This document shows positions 1-4,998 of a stretch of 5,159 nucleotides of DNA, piece after piece. This stretch comes from Actinomycetota bacterium (GTDB lineage Bacteria > Actinomycetota > Humimicrobiia > Humimicrobiales > Humimicrobiaceae): contig JALHTA010000112.1 of NCBI GenBank assembly GCA_022865545.1, forward strand, positions 1-5,159, written 5' to 3'. The notes beneath the pieces are model-generated. The model was not told the DNA's origin, did no database searches, and was given only the letters and a program-made list of their open reading frames with translations. The stretch's first letter is position 1. Each line of letters opens with the position of its first letter. Position numbers and translations under genes: made by a program.

Positions 1-926
1 CCCCGCCCATAGCTCATTACCCTGTCAATATATTCACCATATATATACACAGCATTAAAGACATCCTCTATTGATGCCAGTATATGGCTGGTAGGGACCA
101 GTGCCGGATGGACCCTTACAAATATCTGGCCGTCTTCTTCGGATCCAATAGCTAGCAGTTTTATGCGGTATCCCATTTCAGCGGCATATTCTATATCACT
201 TGCAGTTATTTTGGTTATCCCTTCCTTATAGACATCATCTACTACGACCCTTGAATTGAAAGCTATTGATGAAAGGATGGCAAGCTTACAGGCAGCATCA
301 TATCCTTCAATATCCGATGAAGGATTTGCCTTTTCCGCATATCCCAGATCCTGTGCCATCAAAAGAGCTTCCTTAAATGACAGACCCTCCTTTTCCATCC
401 TGGTAAGTATATAATTTGTGGTACCATTTACTATTCCCACTATTTTATATATCTTATCCGATGCAAGAGTAGTCTTTAGCGGCCCGACAATAGGAATACC
501 GCCTAAAACACTTGCTTCAAATAATATATCTACATTATTAGCTTCGGCAGTCTTATGGATATCTCCGCCCCTATTGGCTATAAGGTCCTTATTCGCGGTC
601 ACCACATATTTGCCTGCTTTTAGGGACTCCATTACGATATCATAAGCAGGATCCACTCCTCCTATGAGTTCGACTACTATATCGACCTCAGGATCACTGT
701 ATATATCTGCTGCATCCGTTGATATCTTGATACCGCCAGCTATTTCACCGGTTAAGGATTTAAGCTTTGTGCTATCCTTCTCTGCTATCCTTATAATATT
801 TATCTCTTTGCCGATTTTTTTGGCTATATATTCTTTCTGGTTGGATATAAGCTCGAATACACCGTGAGCAATATAACCAAATCCGACCATACCTATATTT
901 ACTTTTTCTATATTTTTCTCTTTCAT
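1..926 (-). CDS. hom: homoserine dehydrogenase, N-terminal part (C-terminus beyond left edge)
   Basis: Reduces aspartate-semialdehyde to homoserine with NAD(P)H in the cytoplasm, the branch step to threonine, methionine and isoleucine. My translation from the ATG at 926 gives 308 uninterrupted residues. The nucleotide-binding loop is GFGYIA (residues 15-20), followed by TANK (110-113), EASVLGGIP (137-145) and NGTTNY (167-172). The catalytic block GYDAACK (208-214) keeps the Asp (210) and Lys (214) expected of the family. The sequence is cut at a YGRG motif that normally leads into the end of the catalytic domain, so any C-terminal ACT regulatory domain is outside the window. An AAGGGATC ribosome binding site lies just upstream of the ATG. 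Oddities: the third glycine of the usual GxGxxG loop is alanine, and there is one extra residue before the catalytic Asp. Family assignment is secure; activity is inferred. Confidence 0.95.
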   Translation of the reverse strand, partial: MKEKNIEKVNIGMVGFGYIAHGVFELISNQKEYIAKKIGKEINIIRIAEKDSTKLKSLTGEIAGGIKISTDAADIYSDPEVDIVVELIGGVDPAYDIVMESLKAGKYVVTANKDLIANRGGDIHKTAEANNVDILFEASVLGGIPIVGPLKTTLASDKIYKIVGIVNGTTNYILTRMEKEGLSFKEALLMAQDLGYAEKANPSSDIEGYDAACKLAILSSIAFNSRVVVDDVYKEGITKITASDIEYAAEMGYRIKLLAIGSEEDGQIFVRVHPALVPTSHILASIEDVFNAVYIYGEYIDRVMSYGR

Positions 927-1352
927 CAGATCCCTTTTCTATTATTTATGGAGTTATATCAATTATACCCTTAATATTATCATCCTCCACATTATTTGCT
1001 GTAAAAATCATGATCAGCAAAGAAAATGAAATGAGATTATATTATCCATTATAGTTAAGCCTGTGGCAATACAATTTTCGACGTGATATTCTCGACGTAT
1101 TTTTCGCAATATCCCTAATACTTATCCGGGCTGGTCGATGTTGATAACAAATTACAGCGGATTCCTGTTTGAGATTGCAAGCTTAAAATTATATATCCTG
1201 TATTATTGCACTCTTTCGTTTTTCTTTATTCTCTCCATCACTGGCTTTAACTGGAAAAGGAACAACTCTTAATGAAGAATGAGTATTTAAAAATTCCGAT
1301 AAGGCTTTTCTGGACGCCCCAAGATCTGAAGCTGCCTGGGTAACAGTAGTTC
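927..1352. other. 426-base spacer between hom and moeA
   Basis: No convincing intact gene is visible on either strand. The side next to moeA carries a probable HigA-like fragment (listed separately). The part nearer hom is AT-rich and contains two exact TATAAT matches on the minus strand (1036-1041 and 1048-1053) that could serve hom, but neither has a good -35 at normal spacing. A 7-base direct repeat TCGACGT occurs at 1078-1084 and 1092-1098. I see no T-box, SAM riboswitch or strong hairpin-plus-T-run terminator, although I could not fold the sequence. The spacer is best read as decayed DNA plus the hom leader. Confidence 0.6.
1036..1053 (-). promoter_or_regulatory. possible -10 elements upstream of hom
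   Basis: On the minus strand two perfect TATAAT hexamers lie at 1053-1048 and 1041-1036, about 110-120 bases before the hom start codon. The nearest -35-like hexamer for the first is TTGTAT, with a 15-base spacer, which is weak. In AT-rich DNA such hexamers arise by chance, so this is a low-confidence promoter candidate. Confidence 0.2.
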
Positions 1353-1359
1353 CTAAATT
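1267..1359 (-). pseudogene. remnant of a HigA-type (XRE-like) antitoxin helix-turn-helix
   Basis: Reading the minus strand from 1359 in a frame different from moeA gives a stretch resembling the DNA-binding helices of HigA antitoxins: residues VTQAASDLGASRKALSEFLN, followed by THSSLR. In that family the equivalent is a T-x-x-A-A-x-x-L-G-V-S-R-x-x-L-S-x-x-x-N pattern. A TGA codon (1362-1360) directly precedes the segment in frame, there is no start codon, and the N-terminal part would lie inside moeA. Past about 1267 the frame stays open to a TAA at 1191-1189 but no longer looks like HigA. It is therefore a truncated relic rather than a working gene. Alternatively it is a chance open stretch, but the helix-turn-helix pattern makes that less likely. 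Confidence 0.45.
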
Positions 1360-2570
1360 TCACCCAACAGATATACTTTCACTTTGCTTCCCTTTGCAAC
1401 ATTTCCAATATCTGCTGGAAACCATGCTATGCCATTAGCCTTGGCCATAGAGGTAAGTATTCCGGACCCCTGCATACCGGTGGATTTAAAGAAATACTGC
1501 CCATCCTTATTTTCGACAATGGCCCGGATAAAATTTATCCTTCCTGTCTTATTCTTAAAATCATGAAGAGCTTCTGCCATTACTTCAGGTCTGAAAAGAT
1601 TACGGGCTCCCATAGATTTTCTTATCATGGGTCTTACATACATCTCAAAACAAACCATAACAGAAACCGGATTTCCGGGGAGGGCAAAAATATATTTATT
1701 CCCATATTCAAAAAAGGCCAGCGGTTTGCCCGGTTTTTGATTTACCTTCCAGAAATTAAGTTTCGCTCCCATACCTTCCAGGGTATCTTTGACCAGGTCA
1801 TAGTCTCCTGCTGATATCCCGCCGCTTAGAAGCAAGATATCACATTCACCAAGTGCTTCCTTTATTTTTTTTAATAGCAGTGCTTCATCATCAGGGGCAC
1901 TGCCGAATCTCTTATACTGTATTCCCATTTCCTTTATCTGGGCCGACAGAGAATAACTATTGCTATCCCTTACTTTTCCTGCAACCAGTTTTTCACTGAT
2001 CCCAATGAGTTCATCACCGGTAGGAAGCACCCCTATAACCGGAGGTCCAAAAACCTTGACTTCACTTTTTCCCAGGGAAGCCAGTACTCCTATAGTACCT
2101 GGATTTATCCCGTCACCTTTTTTAAAAACAGTATTGCCTTTCTTTATATCTTCACCTCGATACCTTACATTCTCTCCTTTTTCAATTTCTCTAAACACCA
2201 TAATACTTGCAGTATCCCTCTGGGTATCTTCCTTCTTGACTACTGAATCTGCCCCTTCAGGTAAAGATGCACCAGTCATAATAGGCATACAAAAACCGGG
2301 ATTCACCGTAGATTTTGGAATTTTCCCGGCCGGAATAACCTCATCTGTAAGTACCAGCCTTATGGGATAGCTTTTCTCTGCACCTTTTATATCAATGGCC
2401 CTTACCGCATAACCGTCCATGGCAGAATTATCATATATGGGAATATCATCAGAAGAGATGATGTCTTCAGCCAGGTTAAGCCCCAGGCTTTCAAGTATTG
2501 GTAATTTTTTCACAATGGGTTTCAATCCCGAATTTAGAACTATTTTTTGGGCCTCTTCTACTGAAATCAT
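1353..2570 (-). CDS. moeA: molybdopterin molybdenumtransferase MoeA
   Basis: Inserts molybdate (or tungstate in some anaerobes) into adenylylated molybdopterin, the last common step of molybdenum-cofactor synthesis. It is cytoplasmic and normally dimeric. The 405-residue length is typical of the family. Motifs in order: DNSAMDGYA (47-55), MTGASLPEGADSVV (98-111), GEDIKKG (139-145), then the molybdopterin-binding domain with PTGDEL (183-188), RDSNSY (201-206), LLSGGISAGDYD (247-258), KPGKP (279-283) and ALPGNPVS (296-303). A complete C-terminal MoeA domain IV region follows, from about residue 330 to the end. The ATG at 2570 agrees with the family start; a modest AGGGGAAG ribosome binding site lies about 10-13 bases upstream. 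It stands alone on its strand, with no other cofactor genes in the window, and is divergent from the activation-domain gene. Its stop codon sits at the edge of the HigA-like relic. Confidence 0.97.
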   Translation of the reverse strand: MISVEEAQKIVLNSGLKPIVKKLPILESLGLNLAEDIISSDDIPIYDNSAMDGYAVRAIDIKGAEKSYPIRLVLTDEVIPAGKIPKSTVNPGFCMPIMTGASLPEGADSVVKKEDTQRDTASIMVFREIEKGENVRYRGEDIKKGNTVFKKGDGINPGTIGVLASLGKSEVKVFGPPVIGVLPTGDELIGISEKLVAGKVRDSNSYSLSAQIKEMGIQYKRFGSAPDDEALLLKKIKEALGECDILLLSGGISAGDYDLVKDTLEGMGAKLNFWKVNQKPGKPLAFFEYGNKYIFALPGNPVSVMVCFEMYVRPMIRKSMGARNLFRPEVMAEALHDFKNKTGRINFIRAIVENKDGQYFFKSTGMQGSGILTSMAKANGIAWFPADIGNVAKGSKVKVYLLGEI

Positions 2571-2669
2571 TTTTTAAGTACTTCCCCTATTATTTAATAC
2601 CTATCATATATTAATATTATTATTTTAGGGTATGCATGTAAAGCATATGAAACATTAAAATAATTTTAG
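2571..2669. promoter_or_regulatory. divergent intergenic region between moeA and the activation-domain gene
   Basis: These 99 very AT-rich bases must hold the moeA promoter. On the minus strand a TATGAT hexamer lies at 2607-2602, with no clear -35. A short inverted repeat, TATGC (2631-2635) with GCATA (2643-2647) and a 7-base loop, sits nearer the plus-strand gene. In the plus-strand frame of the next gene this region is broken by stops at 2661 and 2667, so it may also contain decayed coding sequence. Confidence 0.35.
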
Positions 2670-3107
2670 ATGATCTTAAAAGGTCCAGAAACTGCATCTA
2701 TCCTTATTTATACACTAGGAAAAAAAATTGATGACATTATAAAAGAAGAACAAAATGCCGGGGATACCCTGGGAACTATAATCATGGATGCTGTCACAAC
2801 AAGCATGCTTGGAATTGCCGGAGAACATATGAGTAAGATCATGAAGGACAGCAATATTCTACAAAAAGGTTATGCCGCCACCTGTAAATATTCGCCTGGC
2901 CAGTATAAATGGACCATAGAGGAACAGAAAGAAATATTTAATATGGTGGATGGCTCAAAAATTGGGGTTCACCTCAATAACAGCTTCTTGATGATACCTT
3001 TTAAATCAGTCTCTGGCGTTTATGGTTTTGGCCCTGTAGATAAGATAAATAAGACCAGGGTAGCTTGTGACCTTTGCCCCAGGGAAAATTGCATTGGGAG
3101 AAGGTAA
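2670..3107 (+). CDS. MetH activation-domain-like protein, apparently N-terminally truncated
   Basis: This 145-residue protein resembles the stand-alone relatives of the vitamin B12-dependent methionine synthase activation region, which bind S-adenosylmethionine and face a corrinoid so that it can be reactivated. Visible family marks are TLGKKID (15-21), YSPG (74-77) with W81 and Q86, IGVHL (98-102), PFKSVSGVYGFG (110-121), and a C-terminal CDLCPRENCIGRR with cysteines 133, 136 and 141. From memory the stand-alone proteins are nearer 200 or more residues, so about 50-70 N-terminal residues look missing. The ATG at 2670 directly follows an in-frame TAG (2667-2669), with TAA at 2661, and no ribosome binding site precedes it. 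The usual R-x-SPGY signature reads K-Y-SPGQ here. It could be a translated short variant or a pseudogene. Family assignment is good, function uncertain. Confidence 0.75.
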   Translation: MILKGPETASILIYTLGKKIDDIIKEEQNAGDTLGTIIMDAVTTSMLGIAGEHMSKIMKDSNILQKGYAATCKYSPGQYKWTIEEQKEIFNMVDGSKIGVHLNNSFLMIPFKSVSGVYGFGPVDKINKTRVACDLCPRENCIGRR

Positions 3108-3227
3108 GACTAGTCATTCTTGTGATAAAAAATTAAATTAAAATTTTCCCAATCTGAATTTCGAATAATCATTAAATGTTTCAACCACATATCTGTTGAT
3201 TGTAAGATTTGTCTCCGTAGCATAATT

Positions 3228-3244
3228 ATGATAATATCATGATA
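3228..3244 (+). promoter_or_regulatory. overlapping palindromes, probable operator of the toxin-antitoxin pair
   Basis: The stretch ATGATAATATCATGATA contains two overlapping perfect dyads. One is ATGATA-A-TATCAT (3228-3240); the other is the 10-base palindrome TATCATGATA (3235-3244). Together they give three half-sites in alternating orientation, ending 21 bases before the antitoxin start codon. A -10-like GATAAT (3230-3235) is embedded in it. Phd/YefM-family antitoxins typically repress their own operon by binding such repeats, so autoregulation is the natural reading; binding itself is inferred. Confidence 0.5.
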
Positions 3245-3252
3245 AATTAATA

Positions 3253-3260
3253 AAGGAGTG
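3253..3260 (+). promoter_or_regulatory. ribosome binding site of the antitoxin gene
   Basis: AAGGAGTG lies with its AGGAG core 7 bases before the ATG at 3266, a near-ideal Shine-Dalgarno site. It fixes the antitoxin start and contrasts with the weak site of the toxin gene downstream, as expected for a pair in which antitoxin is made in excess. Confidence 0.8.
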
Positions 3261-3265
3261 ATTAT

Positions 3266-3553
3266 ATGACCAAGATCAGGCCAGTTTCAGATTTACGGAA
3301 TAATTTCGCTGATATTTCAAGACTGGTTCATGAAACATCAGAACCAGTTTTCTTGACAAAGAATGGATATGGCGACATGGTTGTTATGAGCATCGAAGCC
3401 TATGAACGCAAGCAATTTGAAAGTGAAATATTTTCTAAGTTGAAAGAAGCGGAACTGGAGGCAGGGTCCACTGATGTACGTTATTCACATAAAGAAGTTT
3501 TTTCTGGTTTAAGGTTAAAACTTACTGACAGGATTAATGGGGATAATGTATAA
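3266..3553 (+). CDS. Phd/YefM-family antitoxin
   Basis: Antitoxin of a type II toxin-antitoxin module: it would bind and neutralise the toxin encoded next to it and, as a complex, repress the operon. The 95-residue protein has the Phd/YefM pattern: an N-terminal DNA-binding part with RPVSDLRNNFADISRLV (5-21), then EPVFLTKNGYGDMVVMSIEAYE (26-47), in which the TKNG turn and the M-S-x-E-x-Y-E helix start are typical. The charged C-terminal half (48-95) is where toxin-binding segments lie in this family. Length is normal. The start is fixed by a strong ribosome binding site at 3253-3260. Its last codons overlap the start of the toxin gene, consistent with one transcript and coupled translation. 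Confidence 0.92.
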   Translation: MTKIRPVSDLRNNFADISRLVHETSEPVFLTKNGYGDMVVMSIEAYERKQFESEIFSKLKEAELEAGSTDVRYSHKEVFSGLRLKLTDRINGDNV

Positions 3554-3851
3554 ACTTAAATATCTGCCTTTAGCACGGAAGGATTTATGGGATATTACAA
3601 GCTACATCGCTGATAATCTTAAAGCGCCAAAGGCTGCAATGGACTTTATTGATACCCTCGATAATTCCATATCCCGGTTACAGCAATTTCCTTACTCCTG
3701 CAAGTTATATCAACCACAAGAATCAATTAAAACTGAATACAGGTTACTGCCTGTTAAAAATTACCTGGTATTCTATGTAGTGATTGAAAATGAAGTAGAA
3801 ATCCACAGAATTATTTATTCAAAAATGAACCTTGAAAAGTTTATTAAATAA
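3546..3851 (+). CDS. ParE/RelE-family toxin
   Basis: Toxin partner of the preceding antitoxin. The 101-residue protein fits the small ParE/RelE fold: YLPLARKDLWDITSYIADNL (6-25) forms the N-terminal helices, and the core strands include EYRLLPVKNYLVFYVV (64-79) and VEIHRIIYSKMN (84-95). RelE members cleave mRNA at the ribosome and ParE members poison DNA gyrase. The Y-R-x-L-x-V-x-N-Y-L-V-F-Y pattern and the I-x-R-I-x-Y ending resemble the ParE/YoeB-like side, but the target cannot be told from sequence. I chose the ATG at 3546 because it matches family N-termini; an in-frame ATG at 3537 would add three residues. Either start overlaps the antitoxin gene by 8 or 17 bases, and neither has a good ribosome binding site, so translation is probably coupled. 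The gene ends 9 bases from the convergent shell gene. Confidence 0.9.
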   Translation: MYKLKYLPLARKDLWDITSYIADNLKAPKAAMDFIDTLDNSISRLQQFPYSCKLYQPQESIKTEYRLLPVKNYLVFYVVIENEVEIHRIIYSKMNLEKFIK

Positions 3852-3860
3852 TTTAACCTC

Positions 3861-4148
3861 CTACTCTAATTCCACTTCCCGGTCTTTAAAGATGAGCCGG
3901 TTGATTTTTGCAACTATCACTGAGTCGATCGGCTTCTCATGGGTCTCTTCAGTGGCCCTTGATGAAGTGCCGCAGGTCACCATCACTACTTCATCATTTC
4001 CTACCCCTATAAGATCTGCTGAGATATAGAAATTATCGTCATATGTACCGTCTATATTCATCTCTTGAACAACCAGAAGTTTGAAGCCATTATAAGAGCT
4101 GTCTTTGATCACAGATACGACATTTCCTATTACCCTACCTATTATCAT
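3861..4148 (-). CDS. EutN/CcmL-family microcompartment vertex protein (fifth and last of the array)
   Basis: Predicted BMC-P subunit: five copies form a pentamer that caps a vertex of a protein-shelled microcompartment. The 95 residues show the full family pattern: IIGRVIGNVV (2-11), FKLLVVQ (22-28), ADLIGVGNDEVVMV (44-57), the glycine/serine-arginine motif GTSSR (60-64), and KPIDSVIVAKINR (72-84). A charged tail, KDREVELE, extends past the core. A longer reading from 4181 would add 11 residues (MTLWISKRRAR), but the ATG at 4148 matches family starts and has a strong AGGAGGG site (4160-4154), so the shorter form is preferred. The gene overlaps the end of the preceding one by 14 bases. It is the last gene of the operon, and I see no clear terminator in the 9 bases before the convergent toxin gene. 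Confidence 0.9.
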   Translation of the reverse strand: MIIGRVIGNVVSVIKDSSYNGFKLLVVQEMNIDGTYDDNFYISADLIGVGNDEVVMVTCGTSSRATEETHEKPIDSVIVAKINRLIFKDREVELE

Positions 4149-4428
4149 CCGGGCCCTCCTCTTCGATATCCAAAGAGTCAATAATTGCAGTTATTGAGCA
4201 ATCAACAGGTACCATGTGGTCATCAAAGGACCAGGTCGCCTGGAAACTTGTTTCAAATGCAACTATTTCATCAATGCTTACACCCAGTGGATCGGCAGCA
4301 AAAAACGGCCTGCCTTCCAGCTTGCCGGTTTCAGCATTGATTATCTGGAGTATCTTTATATCTTTTCCCTCAAGTGAGGGATGCATAAAATCTGAATAAG
4401 TTTTTCCTATTACTTTTGCACTGTTCAT
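4135..4428 (-). CDS. divergent EutN/CcmL-family vertex protein lacking the Gly/Ser-Arg motif (fourth of the array)
   Basis: A 97-residue BMC-P-type protein. The family framework is clear: SAKVIGKTY (3-11), LEGKDIKILQIIN (19-31), AADPLGVSIDEIVAF (44-58) and PVDCSITAIIDSLDI (74-88). Where relatives carry a GSSAR-like loop it reads ETSFQATWSF (59-68), with bulky and aromatic residues and no glycine or arginine. A very acidic tail, EEEGPDDNR (89-97), follows the core. The ATG overlaps the TGA of the upstream gene as ATGA (4428-4425). No Shine-Dalgarno sequence is visible before it, so translation probably depends on coupling. The changed loop suggests a subunit with a different pore or partner interface; this is inference. 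Confidence 0.85.
   Translation of the reverse strand: MNSAKVIGKTYSDFMHPSLEGKDIKILQIINAETGKLEGRPFFAADPLGVSIDEIVAFETSFQATWSFDDHMVPVDCSITAIIDSLDIEEEGPDDNR
4154..4160 (-). promoter_or_regulatory. ribosome binding site deciding the start of the last vertex gene
   Basis: On the minus strand AGGAGGG (4160-4154) ends 5 bases before the ATG at 4148. It lies inside the preceding gene's coding sequence and is far better than anything before the alternative ATG at 4181, so it supports the 95-residue product. Confidence 0.8.
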
Positions 4429-4715
4429 AATAAAGAATTATATTTTGAGTCAATATTTATATTTTCAACTTTTGCAGTTATTGCACAGTCAATCGGCATA
4501 TCTGTATTTCCTTCGACTTTTCTAGCCCCGCTGCCGCTTACCATGAGTACTATATCTCCTTTTCCCAGTCCTAACCTGTTTTCAATAGCTACTACCTGCT
4601 TGTCTTTTTCAGTTAGATCCAGGTTAAGAAGCTTTACAATATATATTCTGGTAGCATTGATCCTGGGAGCTTTTACACTGCATACCAGTTCTTTTATTAT
4701 CTTTCCAAGAGTCAA
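4425..4715 (-). CDS. EutN/CcmL-family vertex protein with TTG start (third of the array)
   Basis: A 96-residue predicted BMC-P pentamer subunit. Family marks are LGKIIKELV (3-11), TRIYIVKLL (22-30), VAIENRLGLGKGDIVLM (42-58), GSGAR (61-65) and MPIDCAITAKVENINI (73-88). The usual Asp in the VA-(I/V)-D segment is Glu45. An eight-residue tail, DSKYNSLL, follows the core. The start is TTG at 4715, supported by AGGAG (4727-4723) seven bases upstream and by family alignment; no nearby ATG fits. It begins 12 bases after the stop of the upstream gene and ends in an ATGA overlap with the next, placing it firmly inside one operon. The rarer start codon may lower its output relative to its neighbours, which would matter for subunit ratios. 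Confidence 0.88.
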   Translation of the reverse strand: MTLGKIIKELVCSVKAPRINATRIYIVKLLNLDLTEKDKQVVAIENRLGLGKGDIVLMVSGSGARKVEGNTDMPIDCAITAKVENINIDSKYNSLL

Positions 4716-4722
4716 CTAAATA

Positions 4723-4727
4723 CTCCT
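4723..4727 (-). promoter_or_regulatory. ribosome binding site supporting the TTG start
   Basis: AGGAG on the minus strand (4727-4723) follows directly after the upstream stop codon and sits seven bases before the TTG at 4715. It is the main evidence that translation starts at this non-ATG codon. Confidence 0.75.
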
Positions 4728-4991
4728 TTACATTTCCAGATTGTCAATCCTTGCGATTATTGATGCATCCGTATGTGTAGGTTCAGTGATCTCGGTAAAT
4801 CTCGAACCGCTGCCGCCGGTGATTATCACCATATCATCTCCGCCCACTCCTATGGGATCGATTGCAACTACATAATCTTCCTTTGGCTTCAGGTCACTGT
4901 CAACTAATTGGACAAGGAATAGTTTGACCGGTTTTAATTCATCGATCTTTGATACGGAAGTAATACTTCCTACTATTTTACCTATTTCCAT
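4728..4991 (-). CDS. EutN/CcmL-family microcompartment vertex protein (second of the array)
   Basis: At 87 residues this is the most canonical of the set and close to the usual length for single-domain EutN/CcmL proteins, which form pentameric caps at the vertices of the icosahedral microcompartment shell. Visible are EIGKIVGSITSV (2-13), KLFLVQLVD (23-31), VAIDPIGVGGDDMVII (42-57), GGSGSR (59-64) and DASIIARID (75-83). It ends right after the core with no tail. The ATG at 4991 has an AGGTG site 4-5 bases upstream, which overlaps the stop of the preceding gene. It therefore belongs to the same transcript as its neighbours. Without the hexameric shell and enzyme genes the compartment type cannot be assigned. 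Confidence 0.93.
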   Translation of the reverse strand: MEIGKIVGSITSVSKIDELKPVKLFLVQLVDSDLKPKEDYVVAIDPIGVGGDDMVIITGGSGSRFTEITEPTHTDASIIARIDNLEM

Positions 4992-4998
4992 AAAGCAC

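Larger units (their letters stand above)
3108..3265 (+). other. spacer between the activation-domain gene and the toxin-antitoxin pair
   Basis: 158 AT-rich bases. The right part carries the toxin-antitoxin operator and ribosome binding site. The left part has an AT-only near-inverted stretch around 3127-3146 (AAAATT paired with AATTTT type bases) that is too weak to call a terminator. No RNA gene is visible. Confidence 0.5.

Noticed and set aside
418..867. Two plus-strand ORFs inside the hom region.
   Set aside because: They are antisense shadows of a well-conserved homoserine dehydrogenase reading frame.
946..1011. A 21-codon minus-strand ORF just before hom, with five Ile and two Thr codons, ending in IIDITP, reminiscent of an attenuation leader peptide.
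   Set aside because: No ribosome binding site, and only 19 bases separate its stop from the hom ATG, leaving no room for an attenuator hairpin. Ile codons are expected in AT-rich DNA.
1078..1098. Direct repeat TCGACGT twice, 14 bases apart.
   Set aside because: Too short and only two copies; no palindromic extension or link to a gene start.
1138..1272. A 44-residue hydrophobic plus-strand ORF in the spacer.
   Set aside because: No ribosome binding site or family resemblance, and it overlaps the HigA-like relic on the other strand; looks like a chance reading frame.
1384..2370. Three plus-strand ORFs across moeA.
   Set aside because: Antisense shadows; the minus-strand frame carries every MoeA motif.
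3142..3240. Minus-strand open stretch ending in YVVETFNDYSKFRLGKF, looking like a protein C-terminus.
   Set aside because: Only about 32 codons, no start codon or recognised family, and it runs across the toxin-antitoxin operator; chance cannot be excluded.
4149..4181. Upstream 11-residue extension (MTLWISKRRAR) of the last vertex protein, resembling a basic targeting peptide.
   Set aside because: It overlaps the previous gene more deeply, has no good ribosome binding site, and the ATG at 4148 has a strong one and fits the family.
3832..4399. Plus-strand ORFs antisense to the last two vertex genes.
   Set aside because: Shadow frames without ribosome binding sites; the minus-strand proteins show clear family patterns.
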